Assembly: GCA_902826605.1 (NCBI GenBank)
Contig: CADEFM010000011.1
Coordinates: forward strand, 98,501 to 162,500
Direction: 5' to 3'
DNA: 64,000 nt
From: an uncultured Acidobacteriota bacterium
GTDB taxonomy: Bacteria; Acidobacteriota; Terriglobia; Bryobacterales; Bryobacteraceae
Both the position numbers and the translations under genes were made by a program. Positions 18,014-27,709 of the stretch are shown here, in pieces; position 1 is the stretch's first letter; the number at the start of each line of letters is the position of its first letter. A model generated the notes under the pieces. The model had not been told where the DNA came from. It made no database searches and worked only from the letters and a program-made list of their open reading frames with translations.

Positions 18014-18254
18014 TGTTAAAAAGCTCTTCGATCTCCTTGTCCGCTTTGTCGAAGTCCGGACTGATCCAAACTTTGCCCCTCCATGCACCGGGCTTGCGCT
18101 TCGCCGTCTTTGCTTCTTGATACGGTACTAGTTTGACCATTGGCTTGCCCGCTTTGGCAATCACGATTTCCTCGCCTGCGGCGGCGCGCTCCACCAGTCG
18201 CGACAAGTGGGTTTTCGCCTCATGGATATTGGTGAATATTTTCGCGCTGGCCAT
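17988..18254 (-). CDS. Phd/YefM family antitoxin
   Basis: The 88-residue product MASAKIFTNIHEAKTHLSRL... carries the Phd/YefM N-terminal DNA-binding fold (EAKTHLSRLVERAAAGEEIVIAKAGKP) and an acidic C-terminal tail that would wrap the toxin. A longer frame from 18323 would run into lpxI; ATG 18254 lies directly against a perfect palindrome that is a likely autoregulatory operator. The cognate toxin is the overlapping PIN gene. Confidence 0.88.
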   Translation of the reverse strand: MASAKIFTNIHEAKTHLSRLVERAAAGEEIVIAKAGKPMVKLVPYQEAKTAKRKPGAWRGKVWISPDFDKADKEIEELFNNEPIEPPA

Positions 18255-18273
18255 GACTAGACTAAGTCTAGTC
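18255..18273. promoter_or_regulatory. Palindromic operator of the Phd/PIN module
   Basis: GACTAGACT-A-AGTCTAGTC is a perfect 9+1+9 palindrome abutting the antitoxin ATG and covering the lpxI stop codon (18268-18270). Phd/YefM antitoxins typically repress their own promoter through such sites. The sequence leaves no space for a ribosome site, so the antitoxin mRNA may be leaderless or coupled to lpxI. Confidence 0.6.
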
Positions 18274-19110
18274 CATTCTGCCGGCGCCGTGCAACTCTGT
18301 CGCATCTGGTGCCAGCGCCACAAGCGCGATCCCGCCCTCGTTCGCGCGTGCGATCAGTTCGTCGCGGTCGATCAGCAGCGTGCGCCCTGCATCCACCGCT
18401 AACGCGGTCGTCCCTGTCTCGCGCATGATGGCTATCGTCTGTGGTCCCGCCACGGGCACGTCGAACAGCATATGTTTGCGGCGGCGCGAGCCTTTGATCA
18501 GCCGCAGAGGTTTGCCTTCCACCAGCGCCGCGGCGCGGCGCAGCATGGCGTCGGTGCCCTCCATCGCCTCCACCGCCACGCAAGCCCGGTCGGCGATGGC
18601 CACGCTCTGTCCGACGTCGTGCGCTGAAAGCGTCCCGGCAATCTGGCGGCCGTAGTCGATGTCGCGTTGCTCATCGTCGGACGGTTTGCGGCGCGTCAGT
18701 ACACCTTGGGGCGCCAGCAAGTCTTTTAAAAGCAGCGTTGAATCCAGCAACTCAATGCCTTCATCGCGAAGAACCTTCATCACGGCGCCAATTAACCCAT
18801 CGGTACTTTTGGTTTCGATCGACGCGAGCAATTTCACCAGCCGCCAATCCGGCACGATCGACGAAAAAATCTTGGCGTGCTTCACCTGCCCGCACATCAT
18901 CACTTGCGTGATGTCCTCCTGATGGCAGATGTCGATCAGCTTCGAGAGCGCCCCAAGCGAAATCCAGTGGCAGCGTACGGCCAGCGCCTCAATCTCTTTC
19001 GAAGCTTCTTCTTTGATGCCGATCGCTACCACGTCGATACTCGCCTTGCGCGCGGCCTCCAAAGCGAGCACGGGGAAGCGTCCATTGCCGGCAATCAGGC
19101 CATAAGGCAT
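18268..19110 (-). CDS. lpxI: UDP-2,3-diacylglucosamine pyrophosphatase LpxI
   Basis: LpxI hydrolyses UDP-2,3-diacylglucosamine to lipid X in lipid A synthesis, replacing LpxH in many non-enteric lineages. The 280-residue protein has the N-terminal segment GLIAGNGRFPVLALEAARK, MMCGQVKHAKIF in the middle and the C-terminal active domain with RKPSDDEQRDIDYG, DRACVAVEAMEGTDAMLRR and KGSRRRKHMLFDVPVAGPQT. Length matches the family. It lies one base after lpxA in a fabZ-lpxA-lpxI operon, and the last codons overlap the toxin-antitoxin operator. Confidence 0.93.
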   Translation of the reverse strand: MPYGLIAGNGRFPVLALEAARKASIDVVAIGIKEEASKEIEALAVRCHWISLGALSKLIDICHQEDITQVMMCGQVKHAKIFSSIVPDWRLVKLLASIETKSTDGLIGAVMKVLRDEGIELLDSTLLLKDLLAPQGVLTRRKPSDDEQRDIDYGRQIAGTLSAHDVGQSVAIADRACVAVEAMEGTDAMLRRAAALVEGKPLRLIKGSRRRKHMLFDVPVAGPQTIAIMRETGTTALAVDAGRTLLIDRDELIARANEGGIALVALAPDATELHGAGRMD

Positions 19111-19111
19111 C

Positions 19112-19888
19112 TTATTTGATGAACCCGCGCTGCGAGTCCGCGATGAATTGAAGCAATTCGTCTACTTCCGCAAGCGCGCCGATCTCTTCTCTAATGCGAT
19201 CCGCGGCCTGTGATGTGTTTAACCCAGCGCGCGTCAGTATTCGAAACGCCTTGTGCAAGGCGTCCACCGTCTCGGGCGTAAATCCGCGCCGCTCCAGTCC
19301 GGTCTTGTTGGCGCCAAAAACGCGCGCCTCGCGCTCGGTTACCGTATTTGAAAATGGCAGAACATCCCGCGTGATTACGCTGTACCCGCCCACAATCGCA
19401 TGCCGCCCGATGCGGCAGAACTGATGCACGCCCGTGGATGCACCGATCACCGCCCAATCTCCCACCGTCACGTGGCCTCCGAAGGTCACGGCATTCGCCA
19501 TCACGCAACGATCCCCGACGTGAACGTCATGCGCGACATGCACATATGCCATCAGCAGATTGTCATCGCCAATCGACGTAAGCATACCGCCGCCTTCGGT
19601 TCCGCGATGAATGGTGACGAACTCACGAATCGTATTACGATGCCCGATGCGTGTTGAGGAACGCTCGCCGTGATACTTCAGGTCCTGGGGAGCGACGCCG
19701 ACGGTCGAATAAGGAAAGAAGACGTTATCTTCGCCGATTTCGAGCGTACCTTCTAAAACAACATGGCTCTTGATTTGCGTGCGTGCGCCGATCGCGACAT
19801 CCGCACCCACAATCGTGTAAGGACCAATTTCGGCGGTTGCTGCGATCCTGGCGGAAGAATCGACGATCGCGGTCGGATGAATCGCCAT
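19112..19888 (-). CDS. lpxA: UDP-N-acetylglucosamine acyltransferase
   Basis: LpxA performs the first step of lipid A synthesis, acylating UDP-GlcNAc from acyl-ACP. The protein (258 residues from ATG 19888, with AAGGA 7 bases upstream) consists of hexapeptide repeats forming a left-handed beta helix (AIVDSSARIAATAEIGPYTI, DVHVGDRCVMANAVTFGG), with MAYVHVAHDVHVG supplying the catalytic histidine region, and a helical C-terminus. It lies 10 bases after fabZ, whose substrates are also acyl-ACPs. Confidence 0.95.
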   Translation of the reverse strand: MAIHPTAIVDSSARIAATAEIGPYTIVGADVAIGARTQIKSHVVLEGTLEIGEDNVFFPYSTVGVAPQDLKYHGERSSTRIGHRNTIREFVTIHRGTEGGGMLTSIGDDNLLMAYVHVAHDVHVGDRCVMANAVTFGGHVTVGDWAVIGASTGVHQFCRIGRHAIVGGYSVITRDVLPFSNTVTEREARVFGANKTGLERRGFTPETVDALHKAFRILTRAGLNTSQAADRIREEIGALAEVDELLQFIADSQRGFIK

Positions 19889-19898
19889 GGTGCAGTCC

Positions 19899-20336
19899 TT
19901 ACGCGCGATCCGTGAGGACGCACAGCATTTCCGCTTCGGCCACCACCACGCCATTCACCGTAGCCGTGCCAGCCATTTTCGCCATACTAGCCTTGCGCCG
20001 GAGAACCTTCATTTCAATCCGCAGTTGATCGCCGGGCCGCACGGGTTTGCGGAATTTCGCGCCATCCACGCCGGCCAGCAGGACTAGCTTATTCTTACGG
20101 TCTGGAATGGTGCTGAGCACCAGCACGCCCGCCACCTGCGCCATCGCTTCAGTTATCAACACGCCTGGCATCACTGGATAGTCCGGAAAGTGGCCTATGA
20201 AATAGGGTTCGTTGACGCTGACGTTCTTGATGCCGACGACGCGTTCGGGCTCCATCTCTTCGATGCGGTCCACCAGTAAAAAAGGGTAGCGATGCGGCAG
20301 AATGTCGCGGATCGCGTCGATGTCCAGTGCAGGCAT
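19899..20336 (-). CDS. fabZ: 3-hydroxyacyl-ACP dehydratase FabZ
   Basis: FabZ dehydrates beta-hydroxyacyl-ACP in fatty acid elongation. The 145-residue hot-dog protein contains LPHRYPFLLVDR, the catalytic histidine in FIGHFPDYPVMPGV (His49) and glutamate in ITEAMAQVAG (Glu63). It is the first gene of fabZ-lpxA-lpxI. The ATG at 20336 has no visible ribosome site. The 62 bases separating it from the divergent M20 peptidase gene must contain both promoters. Confidence 0.95.
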   Translation of the reverse strand: MPALDIDAIRDILPHRYPFLLVDRIEEMEPERVVGIKNVSVNEPYFIGHFPDYPVMPGVLITEAMAQVAGVLVLSTIPDRKNKLVLLAGVDGAKFRKPVRPGDQLRIEMKVLRRKASMAKMAGTATVNGVVVAEAEMLCVLTDRA

Positions 20337-20398
20337 GGGAATTGCCGATTATAGCGCGATAGCGCCCTCTTGCCGTGTTGCGCGGTTATCCTACAACA

Positions 20399-21535
20399 AT
20401 GGATCCCATCCTTCGCTACGCGCAATCCAAGCAAAGCGCCGCCATCGCCCTGATTCGTCAGTTCGTCGAATGCGAGTCGCCGAGCGATGATGCAGCCGCA
20501 GTCAATCGCTTCGCGAGCCTGCTTGCGGAAAGCGTGAAGGACATCGCCAAAGTCCGCCCGCATTTCGCCGCCAGCCGCGGCCGCAACTTGCGCTGCGAAT
20601 TCCTTCTGCCTGGCGCCGTCAAGAAAGGACAGATCCTCGCTCTAGGCCATTCCGATACCGTCTGGCCGCTGGGAACGTTGAGCGTCATGCCCTGCCGCCG
20701 CCACGAAGGCCGCCTTTGGGGGCCCGGCGTGTTTGATATGAAAGGCGGCCTGGCGCTGTTCATCATGGCGATGCGAGCATTACGGGATCTCAATATACCG
20801 GTCGCGCGCAAAGTGATTCTGCAGGTGAACTCGGATGAGGAAATTGGAAGCCTGTCCTCGCGAGCTTTGACGGAAGAGATCGCGAAAAGGAGCGCGGCCG
20901 TTCTTGTCTTGGAACCTGCAGGTCCTTCGGGAAGAGTGAAGACTTCCCGCAAAGGAGTGGGTGATTACCATGTGGTAGTGCGCGGCGTCGCGGCGCACGC
21001 CGGTCTAGATTATGAAAAAGGCGCAAGCGCCATCACCGAAATGGCGCGACAGGTGGAACGCATTGCCGGCTTCACGCGGCTCGCGCGCGGCATCACCGTC
21101 AGTCCGGGCGTGATCGCCGGAGGAACGCGAAGCAACGTGGTGGCGGCGGAATGTTCATTGGACGTGGATGTGCGCATTCCCCGCGCGAGCGACGCGGACT
21201 TTCTGGCGCGACAGTTCGCTGCACTCCGCCCATTCGACAAACGCTGCCGCCTCGAAATTTCCGGTGGCATGAATCGCCCGCCCATGGAACGTACAGCGGG
21301 CGTCGCCGTGCTCTTTGAAAAGGCTCGCGGACTGGCGACGGACTTGGGCGTGGAACTTGATGAATGCGCCGTGGGTGGCGGCTCTGACGGTAACTTCACG
21401 GCCGCTCTGGGCGTTCCTACTCTCGACGGACTAGGCGCGGTGGGAGAAGGTGCCCACGCCGCCAACGAGAGTATCTTCATCGATCGTCTGCCAGACCGCA
21501 CCGCGTTGCTCGCGAAGCTCGTGGCGGGATTGTAG
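20399..21535 (+). CDS. M20 family metallopeptidase (carboxypeptidase G2-like)
   Basis: A zinc aminoacylase/carboxypeptidase of 378 residues from ATG 20399 (a TTG 24 bases earlier is in frame). Metal ligands and catalytic residues are in GHSDTVWPLG, GPGVFDMKGG, NSDEEIGS, LEPAGPSGRVKTSRKG and the closing GEGAHAANESI. The dimerisation domain segment GVAAHAGLDYEKGASAI is typical of the glutamate carboxypeptidase subfamily. No signal peptide is visible, so it is probably cytoplasmic. Confidence 0.9.
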   Translation: MDPILRYAQSKQSAAIALIRQFVECESPSDDAAAVNRFASLLAESVKDIAKVRPHFAASRGRNLRCEFLLPGAVKKGQILALGHSDTVWPLGTLSVMPCRRHEGRLWGPGVFDMKGGLALFIMAMRALRDLNIPVARKVILQVNSDEEIGSLSSRALTEEIAKRSAAVLVLEPAGPSGRVKTSRKGVGDYHVVVRGVAAHAGLDYEKGASAITEMARQVERIAGFTRLARGITVSPGVIAGGTRSNVVAAECSLDVDVRIPRASDADFLARQFAALRPFDKRCRLEISGGMNRPPMERTAGVAVLFEKARGLATDLGVELDECAVGGGSDGNFTAALGVPTLDGLGAVGEGAHAANESIFIDRLPDRTALLAKLVAGL

Positions 21536-21578
21536 GAATCCTTACGCATACTTGTTAGCGGTACCATGAAAGTGAATT

Positions 21579-23819
21579 ATGCGCCGGAGCCGGTGGCTCA
21601 TTCTCGCCGCCATTATCGGGATCGTTGTATTTATTGGCGTCACGTATGCCAAGCGTAGGGTAGCGAAGCCGCCGGACGTGCCCGCGCCGCCGCGTCTGGA
21701 GACCGGCCTGGATGGGCGCGCCAACGATTGGGTGTACACCCAAAGTGACGGCGACCGCCCCCGTGTTACCGTCCGCGCCAAGAGCTTCAAGCAGATTAAG
21801 GCCCCGTCCGTGATGGAACTCGATGGCGTCGAGCTCCAGCTGTTTCACAAAGATGGCGGCGCGTATGATTTGGTCAAGAGCGCCAAGGCGCAGTTCGATA
21901 TCGCCGGTAAAACTCTGTACTCGGAAGGCGAAGTCGAAATCCGCATGGGCCTGCGAGACGGGCCCGAATTGATGGGGCATGTAATCACCATTCACAGCTC
22001 CGGCGTGCATTTTGCAAGCGACACGGGCAAGGCCTCCACGGAGCGTCAGGCGACCTTCGAATTCGATCGCGGCGGCGGAACCGCAATGGGCGCGGAATAT
22101 GATCCGCAGACCCGGGAACTGCACCTGCTGAAGCAGGTCTCCCTCGATTGGCACAGTCCGCAAAAGGGCTCGCTCCCGATGCACGTGGAAGCGGGCGAAG
22201 CATATTACAAGGAATCTGAATCGAAGGTCAATCTATTGCAGTGGTCCAAGTTCACGCGCGGCGCCCTGCACATGGAAGCGGGCAACTCCACCGTGACGCT
22301 CGAAAAGGGAGAGATTCGCTCAACGGTGGCGGAAGCCGTCAAGGGCGTGCAGGAGGATCCAGGCCGTCGCGTGGAGTTCGCGGCGGATTCCATGCTCTTG
22401 GACTTCGCGGATGGCATGGCGGTGAAGTCGATTCGCGGCGACCGTAATGGCGCCCTCATCTCCACCGCTAAGTCCGTGCGCACAACGGTTACCGGCAACA
22501 CACTCCTGCTCGATTTTGTTACCGTGCTGAAGGAAAGCGTCCTCTCTACCGCGGTGGCCACCGGAAAGGGGGTTGCGGAAGTGCAGCCGGTTCCGGTTGG
22601 CGGCCCCATGGCGCCCGATACGCGCACGTTGCGCAGTGAGACCATTCGGCTGCGCATGCGCCCGGGCGGGGAAGAAATTGAAGCCGTGGAGACGGATGGC
22701 CCTGGTACAGTCGACTTTACTCCCAACCGTCCCGCGCAGCCCAAGCGGGTTTTGACCGGCGACAAGATTTGGATCGCTTACGCGCCGGGCAATCGTATTC
22801 AATCGTTCCGTACGATCAACGCTTCCACGCGCACTGAAAAACCGGGCCAGTCCGTGCCTCTTCTCACGCAGAGCAAGAATCTGGTGGCATTGTTTGACCC
22901 AGTCAGCGGCGAATTGGCCACCCTCGATCAAGAGGGCAGCTTCCAGTATGAGGAGGGTGATCGCAGGGCGGCTGCCGCCAGTGCGCTCCTCGATTCCTCT
23001 AAGGACTTGATGATACTGAAGGGCTCGGCTCGGGCCTGGGATTCCAGCGGGTCCGTGGCCGCCGACGTAATCAATATGAACCAAAAGACTGGCGACTTCA
23101 CGGCGGAGGGGCGCGTGAGTTCCATGCGCGTTCCTGATAGCAAAGGCGGCTCTTCGGCTTTGCTGTCAAACTCCGAAACGTTGCAGGCCCGCGCCCAGCG
23201 TATGCACTCCACGGAGCGCAATCAGAAAGTGCGCTACGAAGGAAGTTCCGTGGTATGGCAGGGCGCCAATCGCGTGGAAGCGGACCGCATCGAGATTGAC
23301 CGCAGGCGCAGTGCTTTCGAAGCGCACGGGAAAGTGGTGAGCCAGTTTGCCGACAAGCCGAAAAGTGTCGCATCCTCGCCCGCCGCAAAGAAGGCTCCAG
23401 CCCCGCCCATTTTCACGGTGGTTCGCGCCACCGACTTGAACTACGACGACCGTACGCGCATTGCCGATTATCAAGGTGACGCGTCGCTGACGCGTCCCGG
23501 CTTGACCGTGAACGCTCAGGAGATCCGCGCGTTCCTGGCTGCTCCGGAGGCGGAGTCCTCACTTGAAAAAGCTTTCGCCGAAGGCGCCGTCAAGATTGTG
23601 AGCGCGGCTGAAAAGCGGACTCGCACCGGAACCTCCGGGCGTGCCGAATACTATACGGCGGAGCAGCGTGTGCTATTGCAAGGGGATGATCCCCTGTTGG
23701 TGGATAGCGTCACCGGCCAGACGCGCGGCCGGCAATTGACGTGGTGGGCCAACAATGATAGGCTGCTGGTGAACGGTGTGGAAAACCGGCCCGCCGATAG
23801 TCTCCTCCGCAAGAAATAG
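21579..23819 (+). CDS. LPS export periplasmic protein, LptC-like plus OstA/LptA-like repeats
   Basis: A 746-residue protein with one N-terminal membrane anchor (WLILAAIIGIVVFIGVTYA, residues 6-24). The next part resembles LptC, and the long remainder carries repeated beta-jellyroll segments of the OstA/LptA type (GEVEIRMGLRDG, AEDRIEIDRR-like strands, and near the end ARATDLNYDDRTRIADYQGDAS, then EGAVKIV). It appears to merge LptC and LptA functions, forming a periplasmic bridge for lipopolysaccharide. It is followed 18 bases later by lptB, whose product would power the transfer. LptF, LptG and LptD are not in the window. Confidence 0.83.
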   Translation: MRRSRWLILAAIIGIVVFIGVTYAKRRVAKPPDVPAPPRLETGLDGRANDWVYTQSDGDRPRVTVRAKSFKQIKAPSVMELDGVELQLFHKDGGAYDLVKSAKAQFDIAGKTLYSEGEVEIRMGLRDGPELMGHVITIHSSGVHFASDTGKASTERQATFEFDRGGGTAMGAEYDPQTRELHLLKQVSLDWHSPQKGSLPMHVEAGEAYYKESESKVNLLQWSKFTRGALHMEAGNSTVTLEKGEIRSTVAEAVKGVQEDPGRRVEFAADSMLLDFADGMAVKSIRGDRNGALISTAKSVRTTVTGNTLLLDFVTVLKESVLSTAVATGKGVAEVQPVPVGGPMAPDTRTLRSETIRLRMRPGGEEIEAVETDGPGTVDFTPNRPAQPKRVLTGDKIWIAYAPGNRIQSFRTINASTRTEKPGQSVPLLTQSKNLVALFDPVSGELATLDQEGSFQYEEGDRRAAAASALLDSSKDLMILKGSARAWDSSGSVAADVINMNQKTGDFTAEGRVSSMRVPDSKGGSSALLSNSETLQARAQRMHSTERNQKVRYEGSSVVWQGANRVEADRIEIDRRRSAFEAHGKVVSQFADKPKSVASSPAAKKAPAPPIFTVVRATDLNYDDRTRIADYQGDASLTRPGLTVNAQEIRAFLAAPEAESSLEKAFAEGAVKIVSAAEKRTRTGTSGRAEYYTAEQRVLLQGDDPLLVDSVTGQTRGRQLTWWANNDRLLVNGVENRPADSLLRKK

Positions 23820-23837
23820 TTGTAAGAAAAGGCCTCC

Positions 23838-24602
23838 GTGCGAACGCTCCAGACAACGGATCTCACCAAGTCGTATCGTGGCCGCAAGGTTGTCGATGGT
23901 GTATCCGTCGAGGTTCAGCAGGGCGAAGTTGTGGGTCTGCTAGGCCCCAATGGCGCGGGTAAGACTACAACGTTTTACATGATCGTCGGACTGATCACGC
24001 CGGATGGCGGACGCGTGCACCTGGATCATGACGACATCACGCCGCTGCCCATGTTTAAGCGTGCGCGCAAAGGCATCAGCTATCTTCCGCAGGAAGCCTC
24101 GGTGTTCCGCAAACTGTCGGTGGAAGACAACCTGATGGCGATCCTGCAAACTCTCGATGTGGGCCGGCGCGAACGGCTGGACCGGCTGGATCGCCTAATC
24201 TCGCAACTGGGCTTGGAGCAGGTTCGTAAGAGCAAGGGCTACGTGCTCTCCGGCGGTGAGCGGCGGCGCGTGGAGATCGCGCGCAGCCTGGTGATTGAGC
24301 CCAGTTTCCTTTTGCTGGACGAGCCATTTTCCGGCATCGATCCGATACAGGTGCTGGAACTGCAGAAGATCATTTTTGAACTGAAACGCTCGGGCATCGG
24401 CATTCTGATGACGGATCATAACGTGCGCGAAACACTGGCCGTCACCGACCGCGCCTACATCATCAATAGTGGCCGTATTTTCCGCGCCGGTTCGCCGGAG
24501 GAACTTTCCAGCGATCCGGACGTCCGGCGAGTTTACCTGGGCGAAAGCTTCAGCATGGGCATGCGGAGCGGGCGGATGGAAGAGCCAGTAGCGGAAACCT
24601 GA
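23838..24602 (+). CDS. lptB: LPS export ABC transporter ATP-binding protein
   Basis: LptB is the ATPase of the LptBFGC lipopolysaccharide extractor. Walker A is GPNGAGKTT, the Q-loop is in [18 protein letters not shown] (diagnostic for LptB), the signature is [13 protein letters not shown], Walker B is [13 protein letters not shown] and the switch histidine is in [10 protein letters not shown]. The start is GTG 23838, preceded by AAGAAAAGG. The product has 254 residues. It is co-transcribed with the LptC/LptA-like gene and ends against a convergent gene with no spacer. Confidence 0.96.
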   Translation: MRTLQTTDLTKSYRGRKVVDGVSVEVQQGEVVGLLGPNGAGKTTTFYMIVGLITPDGGRVHLDHDDITPLPMFKRARKGISYLPQEASVFRKLSVEDNLMAILQTLDVGRRERLDRLDRLISQLGLEQVRKSKGYVLSGGERRRVEIARSLVIEPSFLLLDEPFSGIDPIQVLELQKIIFELKRSGIGILMTDHNVRETLAVTDRAYIINSGRIFRAGSPEELSSDPDVRRVYLGESFSMGMRSGRMEEPVAET

Positions 24603-25037
24603 TTAAGCGGCGGCGCCAGCGGCCTGCTGGCCCATGGTGTTGGCAAAGTGAGCTACTACCATCGACATTTCATCCAGCGCTTGTCTTGCCGCTGCGGGTG
24701 AGAACTGGCTGCTGATGCGGTACCACGTCCGCATGCATCGGTAGTTGATCCCCAACATTCGTTCTTCCATTCCGGATTTCGCGGAATTGGTCAGTATGCG
24801 GGCCAGCACCGCATAGTCGCGATCCAGGGTATCCCGCAAGCGGTCGAGATCCGGAGACCCCGCGCGTAAGCTCGATTGCACTTCCAAAAATCCAAGTTGA
24901 TTGGCTGCCGCCACATCACTCACGTAGTCCCGGGCCGTTTTCGCGCTCAAAATTAGCAGACACGTGTAACGGAACCAGTAGCCGAATAGCAAGATCGAGC
25001 TAACGGTGATAACCACGGTAGTGATAAGTTCCGGCAT
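24603..25037 (-). CDS. Membrane-anchored hypothetical protein
   Basis: A 144-residue protein with one N-terminal transmembrane segment (residues about 4-26, TTVVITVSSILLFGYW) followed by a helical cytoplasmic or periplasmic region (SSLRAGSPDLDRLRDTLDRDYAVLARIL). The family is unknown to me; similar one-anchor proteins are common near LPS genes in acidobacteria but no role is established. Its stop codon directly abuts the lptB stop. Confidence 0.7.
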   Translation of the reverse strand: MPELITTVVITVSSILLFGYWFRYTCLLILSAKTARDYVSDVAAANQLGFLEVQSSLRAGSPDLDRLRDTLDRDYAVLARILTNSAKSGMEERMLGINYRCMRTWYRISSQFSPAAARQALDEMSMVVAHFANTMGQQAAGAAA

Positions 25038-25567
25038 TTAATCCACGCCCACCACCACGCAGGAAGGCAAGTTCGCCCACGACGTAGTGAAAGGCTATGT
25101 GCAGAATACCATCGGGTTGCAAAGTGATCAATAGGAAGTGAGGGAACTAAGGTATTTTTTTAACGCTTGGAGTTTCCCTTACGTACTCTCTCATAGTACT
25201 TTCCGGTTGATTGGTCTATGAGTCATCCTCCATACCGCTAGCGCGGCGCCTTGCTTGCGAATCTCCGCGGCGAATTCTATGCCATTGAAAACGCTTTGCC
25301 ATAAACTTGCCGGTTCAAGTCATGCCTTCGGTTTCGCATAAAATCGAGAGTCACTTCTCCAAGTCTGCCGCTATGTACAATCATATCGGCCGCTTTGGCT
25401 CGGTGACCTAGCCGCCCCACACACGCACCCACAAAAAGGGCAGTTCGGCGCGCACGCCTCCCGCTCCGTTCCACCAAAATGTGGTGCAGCAGGTGGTGCG
25501 TCCGGAATCTTCCCACGCGGCGGGGCGGAAGAGGCAGTGGATGATGTCCACACGAGAGAGGCGGACC
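25038..25567. other. Gene-free stretch
   Basis: No frame in these 530 bases has a plausible start, length and composition. Small reverse frames around 25277-25586 are arginine/histidine-rich and look like chance reading of GC-rich DNA. A forward stretch near 25313-25417 (SHKIESHFSKSAAMYNHIGR) reads like protein but has no start and stops after 35 codons, so it may be a decayed gene fragment of unknown type. Confidence 0.45.
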
Positions 25568-27613
25568 CTACTTCAGCACCTGCCACAAACTCAGAAAATC
25601 ATCGGTCCATTCGAGAGCGGACGCTTGTGGTGAACTCCACCCGATGAGGGTGTTGCGAATCCCGGCCTTGGCCAACGTGTCTGCATTTTCCGTTAGCAAT
25701 ACCCAGCGGGACCCGCTCTCGCCGTTGGTGTTCTTCTCGATCAGATCCGGCACCACCAGCACCATGCGAGCCTGCCAGCCCAAGTGCTTTGCCAAGCCGC
25801 GAGTCACGGGTTCCAGATCCAATGAGCGATTGGAAATGTGCAATGCCAGAATGCCGCCGGGAGCCAGGCGATCGCGATACAGTTCGCCGCATTCGGCCGT
25901 GAGCAAGTGCGTGGGTATGGCATCGCTCGTGAAGGCGTCCACCGCGATGACATCGAAATCGTGCGAGCGGCCGGCCTTACGTTCATTCTCAAGCTGCACA
26001 CGCGCGTCGCCCAGTACGATTTCCACCGCCGCTTGCGAATCGCTGAGGTACGTGAACCACTTGCGTGCCAGGGTGACAACATTCGGATTGATTTCATAAA
26101 AGCGGTATTGGTCGCCAGCCCGTCCCCAGGTGGCCAGCGTCCCCGCGCCCAACCCCACGATGGCAATGCGGCGCGGATGCGGCAGTGATTCAATCGCCAG
26201 CGCCGCTCCGCTATGCGGTCCGTAATAGGTAGTGGCACGGCTCTTCTTATCCGCGTCCAGGTACTGAAAGCCGTGCTGGATGCGCCCATGGATGAGCCGC
26301 CGGAAGCGGCCGTTCTGGTCGCTGGCTTCATTCACGCGCAGGATGCCGTAAAAGTTCCGTAAACTCTCACGGCTAGGCTGAACGTTCGTGAAGGCCGCGA
26401 ACAAAGATGTCACCGCACCGAACAGCATCGCCATCATCGGGACGCGCACTGCAAAATTGCGGCCGGTCCAGTTTTGCAGCGCACCGCTGCGAATCCAGGC
26501 CAGGAACCCCAGTCCGCACGCAGCGCCCAGAGCAATCAGGAATTCCGTATATTCCCTAAAAATGCGCGGTGCGATGAGAGCCGCGAAGATTCCACCCAGG
26601 GCGCCTCCAGCGGAAACCGCGAGATAGAACGCGGTCAGAAAGCGAGGCGCGGGTTTCGAGCGTGCCAGTTCGCCGTGGCATAGCATGCAGGTCGCGAACA
26701 ACGCTAATAGGTAGATGGCGAGCTGCCTCCACACCGGAATCGCGACACTCAGCACCACGACGGCGCAGGTGGCAGGCGCGAACACTCCGGCCAGCGCGCC
26801 AAACATGCCGCGCTTGTACCAGCGGTCGCTTTCAAACGTGAGGATGAAAGTAAGCAGATAGACCGCCAGCGGCGCAACCCACAGGAATGGGAATACAGCG
26901 ATTTCTTCGGTGATCTGGTTCGTGGTTCCAAGCAATAGCAACGATCCGCACATGGAAAGCGCCAGCCACATCAGCACATCGATCCAGGTCGGACGCAGAT
27001 AGGGAATCGAATCCACCGGCGCAGTGGCGGGCGCAGCCGCTAGTGCCTTCCAGGCCACCCACACGCACAACGTGGCAAACACGACATACAGCGCCGACCA
27101 GATCCACGACTGTACTTGCATTCGCAAAAAGGGCTCTATGACGAACGGATAACTGAGCAGGGCGAGGAAGGAGCCCGCATTGGAAAGTGCGTACAAGCGC
27201 CACGGCGATTCGTCTGGCCGCGCCGCGTGAAACCAGCGCTGCAAGAGAGGTGTGGTTGAAGATAGCGCCAGGTAGGGAACCCCAATCGCACCGGCCAATA
27301 GCACCAAAATTTGAGTGGATGGATCGCCCGCCGCGGAGGGCTTCCAGGAATCCGGATTCGTAGCGAGTGGAAGAAATGCGATTGACGCGGCCAGTAACGC
27401 GGTATGCACGCCTGCCTGCAGCCGGTGATTCCGGCGGGACCCAAGCCAATGCGCATACGCATACCCCGCCAGCAGAACGCTCTGGAAGAAGAGCATGCAA
27501 TTGGTCCAAACTGCGGGGCCCCCGCCGAACCAGGGGAGCACCAGACGCCCGATCATCGGCTGCACCTGAAAGAGGAGGAAGGCGCTCAGGAAAATGGTAA
27601 AGGGGAGGAGCAA
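25568..27613 (-). CDS. Membrane-fused spermidine synthase-like protein
   Basis: A 681-residue fusion. Residues 1 to about 400 contain around ten hydrophobic segments (LLPFTIFLSAFLLFQVQPMI, then NCMLFFQSVLLAGYAYA and so on), like MFS-type modules fused to aminopropyltransferase domains. The C-terminal part has a Rossmann spermidine-synthase-like fold: IAIVGLGAGTLATWG, YEINPNVVTLARKWF, VEIVLGDARVQL and DVIAVDAFTSDAIPTHLLT. Catalytic aspartates are partly kept, but many such fusions are not proven polyamine enzymes. ATG 27613 is in a stretch 96 bases from the divergent ruvB. Confidence 0.85.
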   Translation of the reverse strand: MLLPFTIFLSAFLLFQVQPMIGRLVLPWFGGGPAVWTNCMLFFQSVLLAGYAYAHWLGSRRNHRLQAGVHTALLAASIAFLPLATNPDSWKPSAAGDPSTQILVLLAGAIGVPYLALSSTTPLLQRWFHAARPDESPWRLYALSNAGSFLALLSYPFVIEPFLRMQVQSWIWSALYVVFATLCVWVAWKALAAAPATAPVDSIPYLRPTWIDVLMWLALSMCGSLLLLGTTNQITEEIAVFPFLWVAPLAVYLLTFILTFESDRWYKRGMFGALAGVFAPATCAVVVLSVAIPVWRQLAIYLLALFATCMLCHGELARSKPAPRFLTAFYLAVSAGGALGGIFAALIAPRIFREYTEFLIALGAACGLGFLAWIRSGALQNWTGRNFAVRVPMMAMLFGAVTSLFAAFTNVQPSRESLRNFYGILRVNEASDQNGRFRRLIHGRIQHGFQYLDADKKSRATTYYGPHSGAALAIESLPHPRRIAIVGLGAGTLATWGRAGDQYRFYEINPNVVTLARKWFTYLSDSQAAVEIVLGDARVQLENERKAGRSHDFDVIAVDAFTSDAIPTHLLTAECGELYRDRLAPGGILALHISNRSLDLEPVTRGLAKHLGWQARMVLVVPDLIEKNTNGESGSRWVLLTENADTLAKAGIRNTLIGWSSPQASALEWTDDFLSLWQVLK

Positions 27614-27709
27614 TTTCCGAATCTAACACAGTGGGGCAGCTTGGTAAGCTCACCACCTCGTGTCTGATTCCACTATGAGAAGATCAAGAAATGCTCCGCC
27701 GGGTTATTC

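Noticed and set aside
25277..25586. Two small reverse frames of 70-80 codons
   Set aside because: Arg/His-rich with no motif, no ribosome site and mutual overlap; best explained by GC-rich DNA.
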